A program made the position numbers and the translations under genes. Shown here piece by piece: positions 1 through 9,887 of a DNA stretch of 64,000 bases; position 1 is the first letter of the stretch; each line of letters starts with the position of its first letter. Below the pieces are notes generated by a model. It worked only from the letters and a program-made list of their open reading frames with translations. It made no database searches and had not been told where the DNA came from. This stretch comes from Utricularia gibba. Lineage: Eukaryota; Streptophyta; Magnoliopsida; Lamiales; Lentibulariaceae. The stretch lies in assembly GCA_002189035.1 (NCBI GenBank), contig NEEC01000009.1, positions 496,001-560,000 of the forward strand, given 5' to 3'.

Positions 1-1400
1 TTGATTCATGTTCACCATGAGCAGAAAACATTCTGTTGGAATTGAAAGATCACTCTGCACACATGTGGTGCCCAAACATGCACTGAGGAATGCGTCAGTT
101 GATTTAATTGTAGGTGCTTATGTAATATAGCCAGATAAGCCACCAGGTTTACACCTGGTCTCCTCAGGGCCCGGCACCACTTCACTTCCAGCCAGCTATG
201 GAGCAAACACCCACTTCAAATTGTTGGCATATTTCCTTACATCATCTCCTTCAACTTGCACGCTGAAAAACGGGGCTTTCTGAAGTAGAAAACAAGTGAT
301 TCAACCTCCTGTGTTACGGCAAACGAGAGCAGAAATGCAACTCCCCGGCTTTGCTGTTTTGAACTTGGAAGCAATGAGAAAATGTGGTCTTTTATTCATC
401 AAAACCGTACATCCTTTGTATACAACAAAATGAATTCAAAACAAACGCATTTGCAGTAACTAGCAAAAAGAAAACGACAGACAACCCACGATTTCCACAA
501 GAAACGGAATTACAGCAACAGACAACAGATTTTGAGCAGCACCATCCGCAGAACAGGGGAAGCGGCGGAGCAGGGGCCTCCCCTGTTGTCTAGCCACCCA
601 TTTGATAATAATACATCACATAATGAATGCATCTTCCTCAGCAATTAACGCCAGGGCTCTTTAATTAATTTTTGTGGTTCACCCACCAACAACAGAGAGC
701 TTCTTTCAGTTCCAAAAAGCAATGCAGCACGAGGAAGATCGACCAAAAAGCAGGTTTACACACCAAAAAGAGCAAAGACTTGTCAAGACTGTCGGCTTAC
801 CAATTCCAGTAGAGCGCTACAGCCAAACAGAAGAAGAATCTCACATTGAGATGAGAACCGGAAATCCGCCGGGACCCGAAACTCAGACGACAAACACCCG
901 TCCACGGGGAGACTCATGCGTGATCTTTCCATTGTCAGCTCCGACTCCGAGGTTACCAGATGTTTTCGAGTCGCGTTTAGGCCTCTCGACAATACCCTAA
1001 TTTTTCTAAAAGATGACCTTCGACTCCGCATGCAACGAAGAAGACGAAGATGAAGAGCACGTAGGATATTATTTACATAGAGCCCCCTTAATTCCATCAT
1101 AATCACAGATCAGTCCTTCAAAATCTTCATTATTCTCTTGCACCCACTTAACTCAGTTTAGGGGGGTAAATTAGAATAATAATTAATAGTGGCCAACCCA
1201 AATTAATAAGCCCTTTAATCCTGTTGTGGTTAACCTAAGTTGCACCTTGTAGTTGTAGGTACACCCACCACCTCACCTTTCGCCAACCCTCTCTATACCT
1301 AGTTAGAGTACTCAACTCTTTTTTTTTTTTAATATATTCACTAAAAAATATCAAAAAAAAAAAGATTGGTCATAACCTCAATATCAAACTAGTATAAAAA
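1..1400. other. Intergenic DNA, no gene recognised
   Basis: I see no exon with recognisable protein similarity on either strand. Base composition is mixed up to about 1.1 kb and strongly AT-rich after that, with A/T homopolymers near 1320-1365. The first kilobase could hold untranslated or promoter sequence of a gene lying outside the window, but nothing in it proves this. Confidence 0.5.
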
Positions 1401-1611
1401 AGAGGAGTTCATTTGAGAAATGACCATCTCTTTTCTACCATATTCAAGAAATAGTCTTCTCAAAAAACTTTTGACATGTTAGTGAATTTTAAATTTTATG
1501 CATTTTTTTAAATTGAAATATTAAAGATGGTAATTTCTATAAATTTTTGAGAGAATGACCATTTCTAAAATATGATAGAATAGAGATGATCATTTTTCAT
1601 ATAGACCTCTC
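1401..1611. repeat. MITE-like inverted repeat
   Basis: The left arm (about 1401-1475) and the reverse complement of the right arm (about 1538-1611) match along most of their length, both containing the series AGAGG, ATGA.CATCTCT, TTCTA.CATATT and TCTCAAAAA. The whole is about 210 bp, AT-rich and non-coding, so it would fold into a long imperfect hairpin. That is the layout of a miniature inverted-repeat transposable element. No clean target duplication could be assigned, so the superfamily is open. Confidence 0.55.
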
Positions 1612-3418
1612 AAAAAATAGCAAGCACAAGCAATATTGATGCTTCATGAAAATAGTAAAAATTCTTCTCGTGTAAATATCACATATTTAGTTTTCTTATT
1701 TTTCGGGTCATCAATCTTTGTGTTTTTTTTTTTTTACTTCTCATTAACAAGAACAAAACTTTAAATAGTATTAGCAACAATTTTTTGTGATTCATTTTAT
1801 ATGAAACTACCAAAATACCCATAACTTCTACATCAAATGATAATGGAAGGGAAATATTTTTTTTGGAGTAGGAGGTGTAATAGTGTCTTTTTGGTGACAT
1901 GAGATTGATGAAGCCTATATAGAAGATGCATTTGTATTTTGATACAAGTCATGCATTAGATAACAAAAATTTTCAAGATATCTAATCTATGGTACTACTC
2001 ATCACTCCTCACCAAACTTATGATTAAGATGCATTATTTAACATTAGTCACTTTTTATGTTATGGGTACACAATATAATGGTGTGTGATTCTCATTCTAT
2101 TACAATTGCAATTTGCAAAATTGTAAGCACTAGAGTACCTAAATGCATATTTATATAAGCATTGTTTTAAAAATTGGAGAACTTATTCTTCAATTTAGAC
2201 ATGGATTTGAAATACATTTTTTTTTTATAATGAGTTGAATTGAGTTACATAATTTTTAATTATATTTTAATTAAAATGAATTGATATCATTCTCTAATTT
2301 ATTCATAGATTTCAGTTGAACCCATGATTTGAAAAAAAAAAATTCAGTGCTCATTAACACAATTGAACCACATAAAAAAAGATTGAATCCATCCCATTGA
2401 TTATAATCATCTTTGGGTGTGGGATTCTCATCCACCATATATGTTTTTTTTTTTTTTTTGGGTGTAGCGCCTTCAAGTTACCAAATAAAGGCATGGAGAT
2501 GCCCTAAGGATTAACTGAACACTTAATAAGGGTGATTCAGGAGGATTGAAGCCAAGATTTGTGTTTTAGGTCAATGTCAACTTATAATTTATTTGGGGAT
2601 CGAGATTCCTTGCAGTCTCATCTGATAGGTATTTAATTTGCTTGACATTTGGTGAAGGATACTGCGCCTTTGTCAAGATCTCTAGCCCTCAATGCCACTG
2701 CAAGCATTACTGTGTTCATTTATCATGAAGTTCACACCACGCCCACCCCACTCACATTTGAGCCTGCAAAACAGAATCTTTGCATTGAACCAGAAGATGT
2801 TGAGCAAAGTATCTGATACACACGTTTATGGGAGGGGAGTCTGCACAATCTGATTGAGTATATTTGTAAAATACTTGGGGTGCATGAGTGTGCTTGGTTG
2901 TGATAAATACAAATTTTCAAATTGGATCTATGAGAAACTGAGACGGAGATCGCAATGTAAGATTGGTGAGGTTTAGGGTTTTCTGATGCAGTAAGTACAG
3001 TAAGAGCAAAGGAGCAAGCAGTCACAGGGAGACTTGGGGTGTTTTCATCAAACCCCAGGGCTAGAAGTGTGGTAAACAGCTTGACAGCAGAAGCTAATCG
3101 TTACTAGGAGAAATCTTTTGAAACTCATGTTCCTAAAACAGAACACAACAGTAGAATGACAGCAGTCATAATGGTCACAGTGCAGACGATGATGATGAGA
3201 AAGGGGAATTATGATTCCTCCGAATCTATACAAATACACAAACAAGCAACTAAGATCCATGTGCTCATCTTTTGGAAAGCTGGGTTTTTGAGCATGATGA
3301 GGATCAGATGAATGATTCCCTTGCCGAGATTCACCTCTCTTTCCGTTTTCTTCTTTCATTTGCCTTACTTTTACTCATACCCCTCATCATGCTTTCGCAA
3401 TCACAATCATTTCATTTC
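1612..3418. other. AT-rich intergenic DNA; 3' part may be VQ gene 3' UTR
   Basis: No coding exon is recognised. The stretch has many poly-A and poly-T runs (for example around 1720 and 2445). The last few hundred bases lie directly downstream of the minus-strand VQ gene and are the natural place for its 3' untranslated region; this is inferred from position only. Confidence 0.4.
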
Positions 3419-4320
3419 TCATTTCCACTCCGATGAGCATATCCATGACGCACCGAAGGAGTCACTTTCATGGCCGGTTGCAGCAGCGTTTTCCGGCCCT
3501 TTTCCGACAAGATAATTCGGCGTGGAAGCTCCTCCACCGCCACCCTCATTGGCGTCTCTCAATCTTGAACTGTACTTTCCGTTAAAGGTGGTATCTTTAG
3601 CTAGTTGATCGCTAAAGATGAGATTTTGGGGTGCTTGTAAGAACCCCATTTTGGGCTGTTGAGTGAAAACCAAATCCGATTTCGTACCCATGACCGGAGA
3701 AATGGAGAAAGGGAATCTTGGGTTGATTGGTAGTTCATGATTGATGTGTAGAACGGAGGTGAATCTGTTGAAGAAGAAGCGAAGGTGTTTCTCGCTGGCG
3801 GAGGCGGAGAAAATTGCAGTTTGTCTGCGAAAGGGAATCGAAAGTAGTGGGGGGCGGCGGGATCGGACACGCTGTGTCCGACGACCTGACACTGCCTCCG
3901 AACAGATCGAGTCTTCTTCTAGTAAAAGGGGAGTTGCCGAACGACAAAGACGGTATACCTGTGAATTCCTGAACCATTGCTCGAAAATTTGAGGTATCCG
4001 TCGTCAACACGGTTGTTGGGGCTCGCCTGGAAGCGCGTGATCTTTTCTTCGAGTTACGCGCCGCCGTCGACGCCGTGGGCTCTTCCGCAGGGATGAGAGA
4101 TGGCGGGGCACCGGAGACGGAGAACACAGGAGGCGTAGGCGGAGCAGGAGGAGGGGGCCCCCCCGATCATCATGCTGGGATTTTTGCTTTGATTGATGTA
4201 CTCCTCAAATAGCTGCTGGTCAGAGACACGGGCGCTGTTCATGAAGGCCACCGCAGCGCGTGAGTCGTACTCGTCGTCTCCCCCGCTGGAGGACTGCAAG
4301 CTCCCACTACCGGAATCCAT
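3419..4320 (-). CDS. VQ motif-containing protein gene with several frame breaks
   Basis: VQ proteins are small plant nuclear cofactors that bind WRKY factors through the motif FxxxVQxxTG. Here FRAMVQEFTG is encoded at 3957-3986. The start at 4320 opens MDSGSGSLQSSSGGDDEYDS, typical of one VQ subgroup, and the C-terminus ends ASWICSSE at 3419, also family-like. The product is spread over three minus-strand frames. The first jump is in the G/C run 4153-4164: removing one base gives a proline-rich stretch leading into FSVSGAPPSLIPAEEP. The second is at the G6 run 3849-3854, where one extra base gives PPPPHYFRFPFADKLQFS. A third lies near 3690-3740, before SPVMGTKSDLVF. Each segment keeps family-like sequence right up to its break, so the breaks are either recent mutations or sequencing indels. 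No intron is needed. The family is certain; whether the gene works is not. Confidence 0.75.
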
Positions 4321-4729
4321 TTCCGGAACCCAGAAACACCAGAATCAAAACCACCTTCTTCCACCGAAAACACACTGAAGATCACGAGAAGAGCAGTAAA
4401 CACAGAGTTATGGAAGAGAAAAAATAGGTGGGGTTCCGAGAAGAAGAAGAAGCACCACCACCACCAGCAGCAGCATCTACCAATTATTTTCATATAGAGG
4501 ATAGAAAGAAGCCGATATCACCCATTTTAAAATATTTTTTTAATCATAAATATTCATTTTATATCCCAATATTTTAAACTCCCAAAAATACCACCTCTAG
4601 GGTTTTACATTTTACATTTTAGCACCCCCCACAAAAGGCACATTACCATTTTGCCCTTCACGTGGACCGATATTAATATGAGTCAATAGGGACAGAGAAC
4701 ATATTTGGTAAGATGTCGGTACGAACACC

Positions 4730-4764
<35 letters not shown>

Positions 4765-4765
4765 T
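4730..4765. repeat. AAT/ATT microsatellite
   Basis: A run of AAT units switches into ATT units and ends in poly-T, making a self-complementary simple repeat of about 36 bp. It lies about 400 bp upstream of the VQ gene start, in its likely promoter region. It is probably length-variable. Confidence 0.85.
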
Positions 4766-5160
4766 TTTTGTTTTTTCGCCCACATAATATAAATTATCCA
4801 AATTCATTAGCGCATTTCCTTGTTGCAAGGTTAGTGAGCACTGTGTGTAAGAGTGGGGGATGCTGGTGAATCAATCATGCAGAGAATTTCATAGTACAGA
4901 AAGCCGAGCCGGACCGGACCGGAGGCGGCCCGGGCCCCCAGCTAGTGGGTTCGGTCCACCCAGTCTACGCCATGCATAATAAATGCAATGGGATCGGGCG
5001 TACTATGGTTTTCACCTTGGTTAAAAGTTTACTCCCCCCATATTATTAGATTCTCTCTAAAGATATGCCTCTCCTCCAATCCCACCATACCAAAAATAAT
5101 CATTCGTATTAATAAAATATGCAAAAGATTGTTTTTCAAAACGGTTCATAATATTTAACA

Positions 5161-5396
5161 GGTATTTGGTTGATGGGAATATGATAAAAAAATGTCATTT
5201 TCTTAAATTTAAAGAAGAGTGATGTAGAGCGATTAATTTTGAAATAATATTTAATAAGTAGGATTAAAAGTGTTATTAAATAAAGTGTTATGTATGGAAT
5301 TAAACAAAAGCTATCGTAATTATGAATTCATGAAGTAAACGTGATATAATTTATAATTTTAACTTTAAACTCAATTAATCCTATCAACCAAACATT
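5161..5396. repeat. MITE-like element with TTTGGTTGAT ends
   Basis: The left end reads GTATTTGGTTGATGGGAAT and the right end, reverse complemented, reads AATGTTTGGTTGATAGGAT. The roughly 20-bp ends are thus inverted repeats around about 200 bp of AT-rich non-coding DNA. Ends of this type are common in plant MITEs. No open reading frame is present and the target duplication is unclear. Confidence 0.5.
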
Positions 5397-6187
5397 ATCT
5401 TATTGGTTTTGTTTCTAGATTTATTTTCGATTAGGCCATCGGACACACAACCCAATGCCTTGGTAATTTGAAAATTGATCATTCCCATTTTTGTAGGTGT
5501 AAAAAATAATCATTCTTAATATTCATATTTTGATTTTGATTTTGTTTCTGTATTGATTTTGACCCAAAGTCTATTTTATATTAAAAAATGGGAATAGGTT
5601 TTTATTACGTGGGATGGAAGAAATATGAGGTTTAATGTCCACGAGTGACGACAGTTACCTAACACCGCAATAAGACAATTTCGTGACAATGGACACGTGA
5701 CTCACATTAGTGAAATAATTTGTCTTTATCTAGTCTAGGCCTAAGATGGGCCCCCAAACGAATCCAGATTTTGGATGTACGGTAATATGTATCTATCTCA
5801 TCGGGATGGGCTTCAGCCCTGAAGCGTGTAGAAGTTTGGGCCTAATGTGGCGAGCCCAATGGTTTCCCCCTTTCTTAGGGTTTGATTTGGTGAGGTGATT
5901 CTTCTTCGTTGTAATAGTGAGTGATCTCGTTCAGGTATAATTGTGGCTGTTGTAGAAGGGGAATTGAATCTCCAGGAGTTGATATGAGGAGGAAGCGTTT
6001 GTTTCGGATGATGATAGGGAGGTGGATGAATATCACCTGCAAACTTTGTGCGCCGTTGGGTGATGATGGGTTTGCGGGAACTCTTTCATTTTGTAGTTTT
6101 GTCACCATGACGAGGAAGTGATTGTGTTGTCTGTAGTCGTTCTGAATGTGGTAACGCCTCTGAAAAAGGTTGTTATCATGAAGAAAG

Positions 6188-7966
6188 ATGGTGTATTCCG
6201 TAAAGAATCATATTTTTGTCTATACGAGAACCGCTTATTTGAAGATTCAGCAAGCCATCATTCGGAAATGTGCGGAGGAGAAAGCGCTTTCCGTGGGTCT
6301 TGCTTGCCATGCTCAAATTCTGCACTTTGGTCTGCAAGTAGATGTTTTGACTTCAAACATGCTAATCAATATGTATTCCAAATGTGGGGTCGTGTGCTAC
6401 TCTCAGAAAGTGTTCGACAGAATGCGTGTGAGAACCGTTGTTTCTTGGAACACCCTGATCGGGGCTTATGCTAAGAACGATGTTGGTGAGGGTGCTTTAC
6501 AGCTTTTTGTGAGGATGCTTAGAGAAGGTTCTGAGTTTAGTGAATTTGCATTGTCAAGCGTACTGTGTGGCTGTGCTTCTAAGATTTTAGCATGTGAGAG
6601 CAAACAGTTGCATGCATTTGCTATTAAGGCGTCCATGGAGTTAAATAAGTTTGTTAGTACGGCTTTGCTGGATGTTTATGCCAAGTGCCATTTCGTTGAT
6701 GATGCTTTTCGGGTATTTAAGCATATGCCTGAAAAGAGTGATGTGAGTTGGAGCTCAATGATGGCGGGGCTTGTGCACAATGGGCTTTACGAGGAGACCA
6801 TCAGCTTGTTTCGAATGGCACGTAGAACTTATGAAGAACCTAACGTGTTTACAATCTCTTCAGTTATCACCGCCTGTGCTGCAATGGCTGCTCTGATAGA
6901 AGGTAAACAAGTTCATGCTGTGGTGCATAAGAACGGTTTTGGGTCAAATGAGTACATCATCTCATCACTAGTAGATATGTATGCTAAATGCGGAAGTATT
7001 AAGGAATCCTATATTGTGTTTATTGATTCCGAGGTGAAGAGTGTAGTGTTGTGGAATACAGTTATATCTGCTTTTGCAAGACATGCACGATCCACTGAGG
7101 CAATGGTATTATTTGAGAAAATGCAGCAGATGCTACTGTTCCCCAATGAAATAACTTATGTTTCTGTTTTATCTGCTTGTGCTCATATGGGTTTGGCTGA
7201 AGAGGGTCGTAAATATTTTCACATGATGAAGGAACAGCATGGCATATCTTCTAATGTCTTTCACCATGCGTGCATGGTCGATGTGCTTGGGAGAAGTGGG
7301 AAGCTTACTGAAGCTAAAGCTTTAATTGATCAAATGCCTTTCAAGCCCACAGCTTCAATATGGGGCTCACTTTTAGCTTCTTGCAGGGTATTTCGGAATG
7401 TGGAGCTTGCAGAGATGGCAGCTGTAAGGTTGTTCCAGATTGAGCCTCACAATGCTGGGAACCACGTCTTACTTTCCAACACCTACGCTGCAAATGGACG
7501 ATGGGATGATGTCGCATCGGCAAGGAAGCTTCTCAAGAAGAGTGAAGCTAAGAAAGAAAGAGGGCAGAGCTGGATAGATATCAAAGACAAAGTTCACTCG
7601 TTCATGGTCGGAGAGATTTCTCATCCAAGGATTGGTCAGATATATTCAAAACTGGATGAATTGCTCTCCGCAGTGGAAGCTGCAGGTTTCAAAAGCCATA
7701 CACAACATGACCTGCATGATGTCGACGATGACTTCAAAAGGGAATTGCTAAGGCATCATAGTGAGAAGCTGGCATTTGCCTTTGGTATAATGTGCTTACC
7801 TTCAGGTGCACCTGTGCGAATAATGAAGAACCTGAGGATCTGTGGAGATTGCCATGAATTCATGAAAGTTGCTTCAAGTGTGACAAAGAGGGAAATCATT
7901 GTTAGGGATAACAACCGTTTCCACCATTTTCTTGAGGGCTCCTGTTCTTGTGGAGATTTTTGGTAG
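6188..7966 (+). CDS. DYW-class pentatricopeptide repeat protein (At5g04780-like)
   Basis: PLS-DYW proteins bind organelle transcripts with tandem PPR motifs and carry a C-terminal deaminase-like DYW domain used in C-to-U RNA editing. This intronless frame gives 592 aa. PPR motifs run from about residue 45 to 390, with repeated signatures such as SNMLINMYSKCG, TALLDVYAKC and SSLVDMYAKCG. An E/E+ region follows (GSLLASCRVFRNVELAE), then the DYW domain with the zinc-binding and catalytic signature HHSEKLA...CGDCH and the end SCGDFW (DFW variant). From memory it resembles Arabidopsis At5g04780. The first in-frame ATG after a stop at 6179 is used. It gives no clear transit peptide, whereas an arginine-rich leader in the same frame at about 5983-6118 is cut off by stops, so a first exon or a start-region indel may be missing. 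Confidence 0.9.
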   Translation: MVYSVKNHIFVYTRTAYLKIQQAIIRKCAEEKALSVGLACHAQILHFGLQVDVLTSNMLINMYSKCGVVCYSQKVFDRMRVRTVVSWNTLIGAYAKNDVGEGALQLFVRMLREGSEFSEFALSSVLCGCASKILACESKQLHAFAIKASMELNKFVSTALLDVYAKCHFVDDAFRVFKHMPEKSDVSWSSMMAGLVHNGLYEETISLFRMARRTYEEPNVFTISSVITACAAMAALIEGKQVHAVVHKNGFGSNEYIISSLVDMYAKCGSIKESYIVFIDSEVKSVVLWNTVISAFARHARSTEAMVLFEKMQQMLLFPNEITYVSVLSACAHMGLAEEGRKYFHMMKEQHGISSNVFHHACMVDVLGRSGKLTEAKALIDQMPFKPTASIWGSLLASCRVFRNVELAEMAAVRLFQIEPHNAGNHVLLSNTYAANGRWDDVASARKLLKKSEAKKERGQSWIDIKDKVHSFMVGEISHPRIGQIYSKLDELLSAVEAAGFKSHTQHDLHDVDDDFKRELLRHHSEKLAFAFGIMCLPSGAPVRIMKNLRICGDCHEFMKVASSVTKREIIVRDNNRFHHFLEGSCSCGDFW

Positions 7967-9887
7967 TTTTTGTTCCCTGTGAACAAAATACACCTCCCAT
8001 TTGGATTCCAAAAACCATCTACATTCTCACAGTTTATTGGTATCCACCCCACGTGGGAAGCAGTATGATTAGGTGCATGTGAAGGAATTTTCCCTCCTCC
8101 CCTTGTTAGAAGAAGCCTTGTTACATCTTTTTCTCCCCCATGTGCGTGCATCGCCAGAGAAATCTGTTACTGGCATCATGAGCTTCTGTTGTGCAGCTTT
8201 TCTCCCATCCCCAGTTTGGTCCTATGTTTAACCAGATTGGGTAAACTTGCTGTAGAGTTTGACTGCAGGGCTGTGAAACAGTTGCCTGGCACTTGACAGA
8301 TCCCCGAGCACGCACGCACCCACCCACCCACCCACACTGTTGAATGAACTCGGTGGATGGAGTTCAGTCAGTCAGCCGGTGTGTGTTTTACCCCCAGAAA
8401 ACGCCAAGGGTGAAGAGTGTTTTTCACTTGAGTCAGAGGACCACCGGCGGGCGCCTGCTACCGCCCACGCTCACACTTGCGTTCTCCGGACAGTGAGATG
8501 ATATGTCTGTCCCCATCCATGACACATGCCTGACATGACACTTGACGTGGATGGACATGGAATCCATCTCGAGCTAGACCACGACACTCATACCCCCTCT
8601 GGATCAACCCGACCCGACCCGACCCGGCCCGGGTACCAAGGTGGTGGGAATATTAATGAATTGTGTCAACGTTTCCCTCTGAATACAAAGGAAAAAAAAG
8701 TCAAAGCTTCGATTCTCAGCCAGCTGGCTCTTTGACGAATCCAAAGCTGCATAAAATGACAGGCTTCTTCTGATATTGCCTGCTGCGCTGGCTTGGCCTG
8801 CACCAATGTATTTTAATAATTACAATGAGAATAAATAATTGTGTGTGTGTTTTTTTATATATATGTAAAATGCAAATAAAAAGACGCTACATATCTAATC
8901 TGTACTGGCAGGTTGGCGCACAATAGACTTACTGATTCAAGGATTGCTTTTGAGATTTTTATTTAATATTTTAGAATATATCGATGTTCATGTTTTCAAT
9001 GAACAGGTTGAGGTGGGTGAATGGGGGCGTCGCGTATGCATCAAGCTGGAATTAATGCACTCATTCATTTCAACTCCAACCTATACTTTTTTTTGCCCAT
9101 TCATTTAATAATTCTATGTTGTGTAGTTTTAAGTTATGCTTTAAATTATATATTCTAGAATCAGTTTTAAAATTATCTGAATAGAATCAATTTGAATTTA
9201 TAAAACTGTTTTTTGTAGAATATTATAATATAAATATATTTTTAAAATAGATAACAATTTAACAATATAATTTTTTTATGTATTCATTAAAATAAATTTA
9301 ATCATTTATGGAGTTAATTACAAAATTTGAATTTCTCATTTGTATGCATAGCCGTTAAAGATTATAATTTTTTTTAAAAAAATAAATCACGTTAGAAAAT
9401 TAATAAAACAAAGCACACCCTATACGTTCTAATGAAAAAAAAAAACTACCTGCTCGAATGGTAATAATGTTAATAACGAAGGGGCAGTGCAGGGCAGGGC
9501 AGGGGGATGAAGATTGAAGTCGCGAAGGGTATATAAACAAATTTTTACTGCCGCTGGAAATCTGAGGATGCATTATGGGTATGCGGTAAAAGGAATGATT
9601 CTCGTTTATGGTAATAATGATGAATCAGGGTCTCCTCCTTTCTCTGTATCACTGGTTCTGGTTCCTGCTCCCCTCCCTGCTATTTTTTCACGGTGACGGG
9701 GAAAAAGAAAGAAAGAAAGAAAGAAACATGGGTGGGTGTTGAGTTGAATTCCCTCTTCCTGCGCAGGGGATCATATGGATTTTGACCACTCTTATAACAA
9801 TCCATCTCTTCGCCTGTGGTTTCCATATTTCTCACTGGGTTTGTCTTGATTTGGGATTCCATGCGTTGCTCTTGCTTTTCGTCTCCA
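7967..9887. other. Intergenic region with simple repeats; TTL gene 5' flank
   Basis: No coding exon is recognised. About 8308-8335 holds a CACC-type repeat and about 8596-8636 holds CCCGA units. After 8800 the DNA becomes AT-rich. A GAAA-unit microsatellite lies at about 9703-9726, just before the TTL gene, probably in its 5' UTR or promoter. Confidence 0.5.

Noticed and set aside
2966-2976. TTTAGGG telomere-like word
   Set aside because: It is a single copy. Interstitial telomeric repeats need several tandem units.
2732-3025. 97-codon minus-strand frame
   Set aside because: No domain, no splice partner and no family resemblance; its position fits the 3' flank of the VQ gene.
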